The translations under genes and the position numbers were made by a program. 64,000 nt of DNA from the NCBI GenBank assembly GCA_903925075.1, contig CAIYDQ010000342.1, forward strand, positions 1-64,000, written 5' to 3'. Numbering within the stretch: the first letter of the stretch is position 1; every line of letters starts with the position of its first letter. The notes below the pieces were generated by a model. The model was given only the letters and a program-made list of their open reading frames with translations, ran no database searches and was not told the DNA's origin. This document shows positions 15,690 to 23,849 of this stretch, one piece after another. The stretch is from an uncultured Geobacter sp. (GTDB lineage Bacteria; Desulfobacterota; Desulfuromonadia; Geobacterales; Geobacteraceae).

Positions 15690-18600
15690 ATGCGACTGAG
15701 ATCGATACGAGCCTGGCTGCTCCCGCTGATCGCCACCGTCCTCTCGGTAGTGGTGGTGGGGGGGAGCCTGATGCTGAGATACCTCGACCTGGACACCTAC
15801 AAGGCCGAGATCGTCTCCCAAGTGAGAAGCGCCCTGAAACGCGACCTGCAGTACGGCACCGGAGATTTCTCCTTCCGCTACGGCCTTTCCTTCAGTTTCC
15901 GGGACGTGACCATCAAGGAGAAGGACGGGGTAGGCGACTTCGTCAAGGCCGACCGCCTCACCATCAGCCTGGCCCTGATCCCGCTTTTGCGCCGCGAACT
16001 GGTGTTGTCGCGCATGCACCTGGAGCGTCCCGTGCTCAGGCTCTCGCGCGACCGCGACGGGGTCTTCAACGTCGGCGACCTGTTGAAACCCGGGCCCGGC
16101 GGGGCCTCCGCCGGCATCAGGGGGGTCGAGCTCACCAAAGCGCGCATCAGCTTCACCGACGCCGCCCTCCCCGGCCCTGCGGTCCTTACCGAACTCACCG
16201 AGACCGACCTTTATCTGAGCCGGCTTTTGCGCGGCCAGTCCTGCGACTTCAAGCTGCAGGGCTTTCTGGGGAGCGGCCCAGGCAAGACGGCGCTGCTTTT
16301 GGCCGGGGTCGCCAAGATTCCCGCCGCCGGCCGGCCGCTAAGCGCGTGCGAGGCGAGCGGACGGCTGCGCACCGGCCCCTTGGACGCGGCGCACTTCTGG
16401 CCCTACTACGGCGGCTACCTCCCCTTCAAAAGCCTCTCGGGGCAACTGGCCGTCGACGCCAGCTTCAAGGGGAAACTCGCCGCCTTCAAGACCGAGGGCG
16501 AGTTGAAGGTGACCCGGCTGAACCTCGACTACCCGCAGGTGTTCCATGCGCAGCTGACGCCCAAGTCGCTGAAAGCCACCTTCAAGCTGGAGCTGACCGA
16601 CCGGGACCTGGAGATAAGCTCGGTCAAGCTGAACATGGACGGGCTGAGCGTGCAGGGGAGCTGCCGGCTGGCCGACCTCCACTCCAAGGACCTGCGCATC
16701 GTCGCCAAGGCCTCCAGCAACCGCTTCAACCTGCGGGATTTCCGCCCCTACATCCCCTACGGCATCATCGTCAAGGGGACGGCCGACTTCATCGAGCAGA
16801 AGATACCCGGCGGGTTCTACCGGCTCGACCAGGGACATCTCGACGGCCGGGTGAGCCAGATCCTGCACATGGAACTGGGCAACAACGCCAGCATCCTGTC
16901 GGTGCGCGCCCGGGTCGAGCAGGGGGAGGTTCATTACGGCTCGGGGATTCCGGTCTTTCGCGGCCTCGCCGGGGAGCTGGAACTGGCGGGGAAGGACTTC
17001 CTGCTGAAGGGGATGACCGGGAGCTTCGGCGGCTCGCCGCTCTCCCTGGAGGGGCGCATCGCCGACTATCCGCTCTCCACTCCGACCCGTTACCTGTTCT
17101 CGGCGCTGATCCACCCGAGACAGGCGGAGGCGGCCTGGCTTTTGGGACGGGGGCGCGGCGAGAAGCTCATCCTGGAAGACGGCTCGACGCTGAAGCTGAG
17201 CGGCGAGGGGACCTCCTCGCTCTACAACCTGACCGGCGACTGGGAGCTTGGCGCCGTCGGCTACACCTTTGCCGAGCTGATCGAGAAGCCCAAGGGGCGC
17301 CCGAACGCGCTCTCCTTCAAGGGGAGCTTCGGCAAGGACGAATTCCGGCTGAACGCGCTCAACTACCACCTGGCGCCGCTCGCCTTCTCCGCCACGGCGC
17401 TCAGCCACTATCAGGGGGCGCTCTCCATCGACCTGAAGAGCAACCATTTCCAGGTAGCGGAAGTCGCGCCGCTGTTGCCGGCGGCGAGGAAATATCAGCC
17501 CGCCGGCACGGTGCAGGCGCAACTGCACGCCGCCGGCACCGGGCTGGAACGCCTGGTGTGGACCGGGAGCGTCGCCCTCTCCGGGGCGTCCTTCAAGGCC
17601 GGCGAAAAGATCAAGCAGGTGACCGGCATCAACGGCAACATCCATATCGGCGGCGAGTCGCTGGAGAGCTCCCAGCTCTCGGTCAGGCTGGGGAGCTCGA
17701 CCATCAACGGCCGCGGGACGCTGAGCGGCTTCAACTCTCCCAGCTTCTCCCTCTCCTTCTCCTCGCCCTCCCTGGATTTCGCGGACCTGGGTTTCCCCCG
17801 GGGCCGGCTGCCGCTGCGCGCCGAAAACCTGCAGGGGAACCTCTCCTACGGCAAGGACAACCTGCAGATCGGCTCCCTCTCGGGCACGCTCGGCAAGAGC
17901 GTGCTGCAGATCAAGGGGAGCGTGCAGGGGATGCAGCACCCGGCCATCGACCTCACCGTCGCCTCTCCCCACCTCGAGTTGGAGGACTTGGCCCCGCTGT
18001 TCGGCGCCTCTCCGGCAGGCGGCAGCCGCTTCACGCTGAAAGCGCATGTCGCCGCCGCCGAAGGAAAGGCGCGGGAGATCCCGTTCCAGCATCTCAAGTG
18101 CCAGCTCCTGCTGGAAGACAAGGTGCTCCTCCTGCAGCCGATCGACTTCTCCAGCCTGGAGGGAGAAGTCTCCGGCAAGATGCGCATCGACCTCGGCCCC
18201 GGCGCGCCCCGCTACCAGGTGACCGCCAATCTGCACAAGGTCTCGGCCGAGCGGCTGATGCGGGCCATGGGAGCGAAAAAACAGGAATTGACCGGAACCG
18301 CCAGCGTGCTGGCGGAGCTGTCGGCCAAGGGGGAAAGCGCCGCCGAGCTGAAAAAGAGCGCCGCGGGCACCGTCAAGGTGAAGATCGAACACGGCAGCAT
18401 CAACAAGTTCTCCACCCTTTCCAAGGTCTTCTCGATCTTGAACTTCTCCCAGCTGCTCAAATTCCATCTGCCGGACATGGTTTCGGGGGGGATGCCCTAC
18501 AACAAGATCACCGGGGAGCTCGCCGTCAGAGACGGCTTCGCCTCCACCACGGATCTGCTGCTGGACAGCAACGCCATCAACCTCTCCACGGTGGGCAAGC

Positions 18601-18884
18601 TCGACCTGGTTAAAAACCAGCTGGATCTGATCATCGGCGTGCAACCGCTGCAGACGGTGGACAAGGTGGTGAGCCGGATACCGATCGTCGGCTGGATCTT
18701 GACCGGCAAGGACCATTCGCTGGTCACCACCTATTTCGAGGCCAAGGGTCCGGTCGAGGACCCGCAGGTGACGGCGGTGCCGGTGAAGTCGCTGGCGAAG
18801 GGAGTGCTTAACATCTTCATGAGGGTGTTCGAGCTGCCGGTGCGGCTGGTCACCGACACCGGAGAAGTGATGATCGGCAAATAG
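15690..18884 (+). CDS. Large AsmA-like envelope lipid-transfer-type protein
   Basis: A 1064-residue protein with one N-terminal membrane anchor (about residues 9-29) and then a long periplasmic part rich in beta strands. The N-terminal AsmA domain is seen in DLDTYKAEIVSQVRSALKR and the repeated pattern of V.I..KDG. and LSRMHLERPVLRLSRD. The C-terminal AsmA_2-type region is clear (LPDMVSGGMPYNKITGEL, STVGKLDLVKNQLDLIIG, IPIVGWILTGKD). Members of this superfamily (AsmA, TamB, YhdP) form long grooves that move phospholipids to the outer membrane. It lies 28 bp after the NtrY-like kinase and may be co-transcribed with it. Size is between those of E. coli AsmA and YhdP. Cargo is not predictable. 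Confidence 0.82.
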   Translation: MRLRSIRAWLLPLIATVLSVVVVGGSLMLRYLDLDTYKAEIVSQVRSALKRDLQYGTGDFSFRYGLSFSFRDVTIKEKDGVGDFVKADRLTISLALIPLLRRELVLSRMHLERPVLRLSRDRDGVFNVGDLLKPGPGGASAGIRGVELTKARISFTDAALPGPAVLTELTETDLYLSRLLRGQSCDFKLQGFLGSGPGKTALLLAGVAKIPAAGRPLSACEASGRLRTGPLDAAHFWPYYGGYLPFKSLSGQLAVDASFKGKLAAFKTEGELKVTRLNLDYPQVFHAQLTPKSLKATFKLELTDRDLEISSVKLNMDGLSVQGSCRLADLHSKDLRIVAKASSNRFNLRDFRPYIPYGIIVKGTADFIEQKIPGGFYRLDQGHLDGRVSQILHMELGNNASILSVRARVEQGEVHYGSGIPVFRGLAGELELAGKDFLLKGMTGSFGGSPLSLEGRIADYPLSTPTRYLFSALIHPRQAEAAWLLGRGRGEKLILEDGSTLKLSGEGTSSLYNLTGDWELGAVGYTFAELIEKPKGRPNALSFKGSFGKDEFRLNALNYHLAPLAFSATALSHYQGALSIDLKSNHFQVAEVAPLLPAARKYQPAGTVQAQLHAAGTGLERLVWTGSVALSGASFKAGEKIKQVTGINGNIHIGGESLESSQLSVRLGSSTINGRGTLSGFNSPSFSLSFSSPSLDFADLGFPRGRLPLRAENLQGNLSYGKDNLQIGSLSGTLGKSVLQIKGSVQGMQHPAIDLTVASPHLELEDLAPLFGASPAGGSRFTLKAHVAAAEGKAREIPFQHLKCQLLLEDKVLLLQPIDFSSLEGEVSGKMRIDLGPGAPRYQVTANLHKVSAERLMRAMGAKKQELTGTASVLAELSAKGESAAELKKSAAGTVKVKIEHGSINKFSTLSKVFSILNFSQLLKFHLPDMVSGGMPYNKITGELAVRDGFASTTDLLLDSNAINLSTVGKLDLVKNQLDLIIGVQPLQTVDKVVSRIPIVGWILTGKDHSLVTTYFEAKGPVEDPQVTAVPVKSLAKGVLNIFMRVFELPVRLVTDTGEVMIGK

Positions 18885-18940
18885 CCGCGGGAAGCTTGAG
18901 ACGAATGCGCAGATCAAACCGGGCAATGCTGATTTTTTTA

Positions 18941-18970
18941 TTGTAAACAACATGAAAATTATGCTAGTCT
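18941..18970 (+). promoter_or_regulatory. Promoter of the small lipoprotein gene
   Basis: TTGTAA (18941-18946), 18 bp, TAGTCT (18965-18970), in an AT-rich stretch about 42 bp before the GTG start at 19012. Confidence 0.45.
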
Positions 18971-19011
18971 GAGCGACTGTAAGCTTAAATATGTCTAACA
19001 CGGAGGTAACT

Positions 19012-19422
19012 GTGAAGAAGACTTTTGTAGTCCTGTTGGCAATAGTTGCTGCGGCGGCTGTCGGCTGCCAGAAAAAGGAAGAAGCACCCAAAGCTGAGGC
19101 TCCCGCCGCGGCGCCCGCAGGGCAGATGCCTGCCGCGGCACCAGGCGCGAATCCCCATGCCGGCATGAAGGCACAGGAGATCAAGCCGGGCGCAGGGCAT
19201 AAGGGAAAAGTCGTCGAAACCATGGATTCCGGCGGATACACCTACGTGCAGGTAGACGAGAACGGCCAGAAACTGTGGGTAGCCGCCATGCAGACCCCGG
19301 TGAAAGTCGGCGACACCGTCGAATTCCCGGATGCGCCGCCGATGGTGAACTTCCAGAGCAAGACCCTGAAGCGCACCTTCGACAAGATCATCTTCGCGCC
19401 GGGCCTCGCCGTCAACAAATAG
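19012..19422 (+). CDS. Small lipoprotein with NrfJ-like/OB-type domain
   Basis: A 136-residue predicted lipoprotein. The signal ends in AAAAVGC, so Cys is lipidated after cleavage. An Ala/Pro-rich linker (EAPKAEAPAAAPAGQ) leads to a C-terminal domain beginning GHKGKVVETMDSGGYTYVQV and containing GQKLWVAA and VKVGDTVEF. This pattern is found in NrfJ-related small periplasmic proteins and other OB-like domains whose function is not established. GTG at 19012 was chosen because CGGAGGT lies 5 bp before it; an ATG 21 bp upstream has no such site. It has its own promoter and a strong terminator, so it is monocistronic. Expression may be high, judging from these signals. Confidence 0.75.
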   Translation: MKKTFVVLLAIVAAAAVGCQKKEEAPKAEAPAAAPAGQMPAAAPGANPHAGMKAQEIKPGAGHKGKVVETMDSGGYTYVQVDENGQKLWVAAMQTPVKVGDTVEFPDAPPMVNFQSKTLKRTFDKIIFAPGLAVNK

Positions 19423-19455
19423 GTCTCGCAGGATACCGCAGCAGTTGCTAAAAAA

Positions 19456-19490
19456 GGGTGCCCCCGGTTAAGCGGGAGCACCCTTTTTTT
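19456..19490 (+). terminator. Intrinsic terminator of the lipoprotein gene
   Basis: GGGTGC..CCG, loop, CGG..GCACCC followed by seven T residues, preceded by a run of A that could also serve the opposite strand. Confidence 0.88.
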
Positions 19491-19509
19491 GTACGGCGCA
19501 GTCGCTTTT

Positions 19510-19580
19510 GTAGGATGCGGTGAGGAACGAACCGCATCGGTTTGGGAATGATGCGGTTCACGGTGTTCACCGCATCCTAC
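19510..19580. repeat. Two-tier inverted-repeat element between convergent genes
   Basis: Outer arms GTAGGATGCGGTGA (19510-19523) and TCACCGCATCCTAC (19567-19580) are perfect complements; inner arms AACCGCATC (19530-19538) and GATGCGGTT (19550-19558) are also perfect. Each half is itself a GATGCGGT/ACCGCATC hairpin. The element ends 9 bp from the radical SAM gene's stop codon. It looks like a REP- or MITE-type dispersed palindromic repeat. Confidence 0.7.
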
Positions 19581-19588
19581 GGGTATGT

Positions 19589-21283
19589 TTATGGTCGCGG
19601 CCCCCGCCGCTTCGCTCCCGCGGCGGCCAGCCCTTCCAGGGCCGCGGCTTCCGTCGGCTCCAACAGCAGGGCCTCCTGGAAATACTTGCCGGCCGGACCC
19701 TTTTCGCCGGCGGCCAGCGCGATCTCGCCCAGCGCCACCAGCGCCGGCAGGTGCCGGGGGACGAGCCGCAGCACCTGTTGATAGGCGGCGCGGGCAGCCG
19801 TCAATTCGCCCAGCCGCGCCAGCACCCCTGCTAAGAGCAGATGGCCCCACGGGTTCTCCGGTTCGGCCTCAACCATCCCCCGGTGCAGCGCCACAGCACT
19901 CTGCCACTCTCCCCGCTGCTCGCTCAGTTCGGCGGCGAGCATCTCGGTCACGAAGGAGTAGCCGAGCAACCCGCGCTGCCGCTCGAATTCGGCCGGAGTG
20001 AAGCCGCCGCTCTTGGCCGCCTTGCCCAACGCCTTCATCAGGGCCGACCGGGAACGCTCCACGAAGGCGTCACGGCGCACCAGGAAGCCTTCCCCCCGCT
20101 GCTGTTCGAACAGATCCGCAGCAACCGTCCGCTCCCGGAGCGCTTTGGCGAAGAGCTGGGTGCCGGGGTAGTAGACCAGGGGAGAGACCTGGCCGTCCTG
20201 GGGCTTGATCCTGCCGATCAGCTCCACGGTCTGCCGCAGGTCGGCCTCCCCCTCTCCGGGGATCCCGGTGATCAGGTAGACGGAGAGGTTGATCCCCACC
20301 CGCCGCACCGCCGCCGCGGCCCGCTCCACGTCGGCCGGCACGATCCGCTTGCCGAGCGCCTTCAACATCTGGGGCGAGCCGGATTCCACCCCGAACTGGA
20401 TGCACTCGCAGCCGGCCCGCTTCATGGCGACCAGCATCTCCTCGTCCACCGCGGTGACGCGGGACTGGCAATTCCAGAGCACGTGCAACCGCTGCTCCTG
20501 CAACTGCCGGCAGATCTCCAGCACCCGTGGCCGATCGGCCGTGAAGGTGTCGTCGCGGAAGGAAAAGTAGAGCAGGCCGTAGCGCTCCTTCAAGAGCCGG
20601 ATCTCCTCCACCACCGAGCGCGGCGAGCGGAAACGCACCCCCCTGCCCCAAAAGAGCGGCGAAGAGCAGAACAGGCAGCTCGCCGGACAACCGCGCGAGG
20701 TAATCACGAACTCCAACTGACGCCGCCAATCGACGCCGACGCTCTCCCCGGTATCGGCGCCGACCATGGGGAGCAGATCGAGATCGGCGATGGCGGCGCG
20801 GCGCGCGCTCTGCAGGGCGCTCTCCCCCTGGCGATAGGCGATTCCCGCCACCTCCGAAAGAGCCCTCCCCGCCTGCCGGGCGGCGAGCAGTTCGACCAGC
20901 GTCTCCTCCCCCTCCCCCAGCACCACCGCGTCCAGCTCCTGATGGCCCGCCAAAAGCTCCAGCCAGGCATGGGTGGCGTGCGGCCCGCCCAGCACCACGA
21001 AACAGCCGGCATCCAGCTCCTTGGCGAGTGCGGCGAGCTTCAGCGACTCCATCCTGTTGTGGGTGAATTGGGAAATCCCCAGCGCCTCCGGGCGCAGCTT
21101 TTTCAGGAGCTGGCGCACCTGCTGCCAGGAAAAGCCGGAGAGGTTGGCGAGGGTGACCTGGTGGCCGTCACGGCGCAGCACCGCGTCCAGGGTGAGCAGC
21201 CCCGCCGGCAGCAGCGAGGTGAACGGGTCATCGGCCCCTTCGGGATGCGATTTGTACGCCAGGAGAATTTTCATGGCACCCAT
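19589..21283 (-). CDS. B12-binding domain radical SAM protein with TPR tail
   Basis: A 564-residue protein. Residues about 4-140 form a cobalamin-binding-type Rossmann domain (ILLAYKSHPEG, PEALGISQFTHN, VVLGGPHATHAW). A radical SAM domain follows, with the cluster ligands in SRGCPASCLFCSS near residue 205 and the later GVESGSPQMLKALGK and YLITGIPGEGEAD motifs. The last 120 residues are helical repeats of TPR type (EPENPWGHLLLAGVLARLGE, VPRHLPALVALGEIALAAGE). Such class B enzymes methylate or rearrange unactivated carbons, or modify peptides; no substrate can be assigned. The ATG 9 bp downstream (21274) is an equally good start. It lies after an NlpC/P60 gene on the same strand. Confidence 0.8.
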   Translation of the reverse strand: MGAMKILLAYKSHPEGADDPFTSLLPAGLLTLDAVLRRDGHQVTLANLSGFSWQQVRQLLKKLRPEALGISQFTHNRMESLKLAALAKELDAGCFVVLGGPHATHAWLELLAGHQELDAVVLGEGEETLVELLAARQAGRALSEVAGIAYRQGESALQSARRAAIADLDLLPMVGADTGESVGVDWRRQLEFVITSRGCPASCLFCSSPLFWGRGVRFRSPRSVVEEIRLLKERYGLLYFSFRDDTFTADRPRVLEICRQLQEQRLHVLWNCQSRVTAVDEEMLVAMKRAGCECIQFGVESGSPQMLKALGKRIVPADVERAAAAVRRVGINLSVYLITGIPGEGEADLRQTVELIGRIKPQDGQVSPLVYYPGTQLFAKALRERTVAADLFEQQRGEGFLVRRDAFVERSRSALMKALGKAAKSGGFTPAEFERQRGLLGYSFVTEMLAAELSEQRGEWQSAVALHRGMVEAEPENPWGHLLLAGVLARLGELTAARAAYQQVLRLVPRHLPALVALGEIALAAGEKGPAGKYFQEALLLEPTEAAALEGLAAAGAKRRGPRP

Positions 21284-21343
21284 AAAAAAATCCGGCCACA
21301 GGGGCCGGATCGGAAATGTTGCATGCGGGCTGCGGCCGAGCGG

Positions 21344-22360
21344 CTAATTGCTGCTGGCCAGGCCCAAGGCGTCGTTCTTTTGAGCGTCGTCGGGGTTCTC
21401 TTCCTCGACCCCCAGGATCAGGTCGTCGAACCTGAAGACGTCCGGATTCAGCTTGGTGATGCGCTTGGCCCCCAGGAAACGGGAACGGTAGTAGGAGGTG
21501 TTCATCAGCGAGATCACCACCCTGCGGTCCCGGGAGGAGGCATGGATCATCTTGTTGTTGCCCAGGTAAATGCCGACGTGCGAAGCGTAGGAGGCATAGG
21601 TGCTGAAGAAGATCAGGTCCCCCTTCTGCAGGTCGCCCGGCGCCACCTGCGTCCCCATCTCGAACTGTTCGCGCGCGGTGCGGGGCAGCGACACCTCCTG
21701 CTCGCGGAACACCTGCTGCACGAAGCTGGAGCAGTCGATGCCCGAGCGCGAACTCCCCCCGAAGCGGTAGCGGGTGCCGAGGAAACCGTAGGCCGATTTC
21801 TTCAGCTCCTTGATGCCGTCCATCTTGAGTTCCGCGCTCTTTCGCAGGTCGATCTGCCGCTCGGGCTCCGCCTCGGTCAGCTCCTGCAGGCTCTGCTCGT
21901 AATCCTTGTCGCTGAAGAGATCCTTGTGGCGCAGCTGCAGCTTCCTCGCCATCGCCACCCTTGCCCGCGGCTCTTCAGGCGGAGCGCTTTCCCTGAGCGC
22001 CAGCATCTTTCCGGCCTTGACCCGGCTGCTGCTCAGATTATTGAAACGCTTCAGCTCCGCCACCGACACCCCGGTCTTTTGGGAAATGCGGGACAGGGTC
22101 TCGCTCTTGGTCACCTTGTACAGACCGGCGCCGGCAACGGCGGCGGTCCTGGGCGGAATGACCAGAATCTGCCGCGGTGCGATGTTGTTCCCAACCAGGT
22201 TATTGGCGCTTTTTAGCTCTTCCACCGTGACGTGATACTTCTTGGCCAGCGTATATACGGTCTCATTCTTTTTGACGCGGTGGGTCTTTTTAGCAAGGGC
22301 CAAGGATGGGAAGGAAAGGATGATAACGCAGATGGCGAATAGCTTGAGGCTATTTATCAT
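21344..22360 (-). CDS. LysM-LysM-NlpC/P60 peptidoglycan hydrolase
   Basis: A 338-residue exported cell-wall peptidase. A signal peptide (about residues 1-23, ending ALA) is followed by two LysM domains (VKKNETVYTLAKKYHVTVEE and KVTKSETLSRISQKTG), then a linker and the NlpC/P60 domain. Catalytic Cys is in GIDCSSFVQQ, catalytic His in ASHVGIYLGN, and the third polar residue is probably His in MIHASS. These enzymes cut the D-iGlu to diamino acid bond in stem peptides. It has its own strong promoter 45 bp upstream and is next to a fused c-di-AMP synthase gene, a class of genes often tied to wall synthesis. Confidence 0.9.
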   Translation of the reverse strand: MINSLKLFAICVIILSFPSLALAKKTHRVKKNETVYTLAKKYHVTVEELKSANNLVGNNIAPRQILVIPPRTAAVAGAGLYKVTKSETLSRISQKTGVSVAELKRFNNLSSSRVKAGKMLALRESAPPEEPRARVAMARKLQLRHKDLFSDKDYEQSLQELTEAEPERQIDLRKSAELKMDGIKELKKSAYGFLGTRYRFGGSSRSGIDCSSFVQQVFREQEVSLPRTAREQFEMGTQVAPGDLQKGDLIFFSTYASYASHVGIYLGNNKMIHASSRDRRVVISLMNTSYYRSRFLGAKRITKLNPDVFRFDDLILGVEEENPDDAQKNDALGLASSN

Positions 22361-22404
22361 TAGTCCTCCTACATTTGTTTTGCGGCAAACATCGGGTGCG
22401 CCAA

Positions 22405-22433
22405 TTTATATAACAATCGGCTGAAGAAGTCAA
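22405..22433 (-). promoter_or_regulatory. Strong promoter of the NlpC/P60 gene
   Basis: Minus strand: TTGACT (22428-22433), 17 bp, TATAAA (22405-22410). The leader to the ATG at 22360 is about 38 nt and carries AGGAGG. Confidence 0.75.
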
Positions 22434-22452
22434 CCCGATTGACACGCACGAA

Positions 22453-22488
22453 GGACGATGTGGACGATGTGGACGATGTGGACGATGT
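22453..22488. repeat. 9-bp tandem repeat, four perfect units (GGACGATGT)
   Basis: Four identical 9-mers lie just after the diadenylate cyclase stop codon and before the NlpC/P60 promoter, in a gap between minus-strand genes. The unit differs by one base from the complement of that at 1492-1517. Confidence 0.8.
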
Positions 22489-22497
22489 GGAGACCGG

Positions 22498-23667
22498 CTA
22501 GCGCTCTTTGGCCCCGTCCTTGCGCACTTTACGCTCGGCGACTACCTTGACCAGGGAGCGCTCGATGTTGGCGACCACCACGCCCGGAGGGAGCTTGATG
22601 TCCTCCTTCCTGATCTGGACGCTGTTGCTCCCCTCCTTGGCCTTGGAGAGGTCGAGGTTGACGACGATATCGAGGTCCTTGGGGGAGGAGACCAGGTGCG
22701 AATAGGCCTTCAACTGGAGGTCCACCTCCTCCGGGTTGCTTCGGGTCATGGTGAGGGTTTCCGGCAGGTTGTGGAACTTGATCGGGGCGGTGACCGTCAG
22801 GATCTCCCCCTGCCTGAAGGTGATCAGCAGCCAACAGGCGACCACCAGCGCCAGCACGGCGATCTTGGGCCAGAGGTTGGCGAAGAGCCTGGAGCGAAGA
22901 CTTACCCGTTGCGCCTCCGGGGAAAGCGGCAGCAGCAGGGAGGTGAGCTTCTCGTGCAATTCCGCCTGCGACCCCATGGCCTGCAGCTCGCCGGCAAGCG
23001 ACAGCGAGACCTGGCCGCGTTCCTCGGAAACGATGACGATGGCCGCGTCGGTGCGCTCGGACAGCCCCAGCCCGGCCCGGTGCCGGGTCCCCAGATGCTG
23101 CGGCACCTCGGCGCTCACCGACAGCGGCAGATGGCAGGAGGCGAGCGATACCCGGCCGTCCTTGATCAACACCGCGCCGTCGTGCAGCGGCGAGGACGGC
23201 AGGAAGATGCTGGTGAGCAACTGACCGCTGACCAGGGAGTCCAGCGGGACGCCGTGCAGGATGCACTCGTCCAGCAGTTCCTCGCGCTGGAACACCACCA
23301 GGGCGCCGATCCGCTGGGCCGCCAGGGCGAAGACGGTCGCCGAGAACTCCAGCAGGTCGACCCGCACCCCGGTCTCCTGACGGTCGAAGAAATTGCGCAG
23401 AAGGCTCAAGCGATAAAGCGCCTGGCGGATCTCCGCCTGGAATACGACGATCAAAAGGATCAGCAGCACGGTGCCGAGTTCCTGCAGTATCCAACTGGTC
23501 ATGAAGAGCCCGAGGCTCTTGGTGACCACATAGATGGCCCCCAGAAAGAGCAACCCCAGCACCACCTGCAGCGCCTTGGAGTTTTTGAACCAGCTGTAAA
23601 GCTGGTAGACCAGGAACGCCATGATCAGGATGTCTGCTACGTCCTGGGGGCGGATATGCGGGAACAC
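22498..23667 (-). CDS. cdaA: Diadenylate cyclase (CdaA type) fused to a YbbR/CdaR domain
   Basis: A 389-residue membrane protein. Three N-terminal helices (about residues 9-75) lead to the diadenylate cyclase domain, with the DGA motif in PLHDGAVLI and the RHR motif in GTRHRAGLGLSE. It makes cyclic di-AMP from two ATP. After about residue 265 a further membrane helix (LWPKIAVLALVVACWLLITF) leads to one YbbR-like domain (LTVTAPIKFHNLPETL, LQLKAYSHLVSSPKDL, KLPPGVVVANIERSLVKV). In Bacillota CdaA and its regulator CdaR, which carries YbbR domains, are separate neighbouring genes; here one polypeptide carries both. The YbbR part would lie outside the membrane. glmM, the usual third partner, is not adjacent. 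Confidence 0.87.
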   Translation of the reverse strand: MFPHIRPQDVADILIMAFLVYQLYSWFKNSKALQVVLGLLFLGAIYVVTKSLGLFMTSWILQELGTVLLILLIVVFQAEIRQALYRLSLLRNFFDRQETGVRVDLLEFSATVFALAAQRIGALVVFQREELLDECILHGVPLDSLVSGQLLTSIFLPSSPLHDGAVLIKDGRVSLASCHLPLSVSAEVPQHLGTRHRAGLGLSERTDAAIVIVSEERGQVSLSLAGELQAMGSQAELHEKLTSLLLPLSPEAQRVSLRSRLFANLWPKIAVLALVVACWLLITFRQGEILTVTAPIKFHNLPETLTMTRSNPEEVDLQLKAYSHLVSSPKDLDIVVNLDLSKAKEGSNSVQIRKEDIKLPPGVVVANIERSLVKVVAERKVRKDGAKER

Positions 23668-23849
23668 GCTTTGCCTCCTGTTCGAGATCGGTGCGGGGAA
23701 CGGCTGCGGGGGGAGCCGTTGCCGGCGGAAAAAAGCCGACCGGGCGTTTTTAGTGGCAAGCCCGGCCGCTTTATGCTAAAAATCAAGGGTCGTACGGCCG
23801 CGGCCGTCGCGAATTTATAGCATTTCAGGCGTCAAAAAGGTAGGGAAAT

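Noticed and set aside
13313-15796. 827-codon open frame on the minus strand
   Set aside because: Antisense to the NtrY-like kinase and running through the lpxC terminator; composition is that of a shadow frame.
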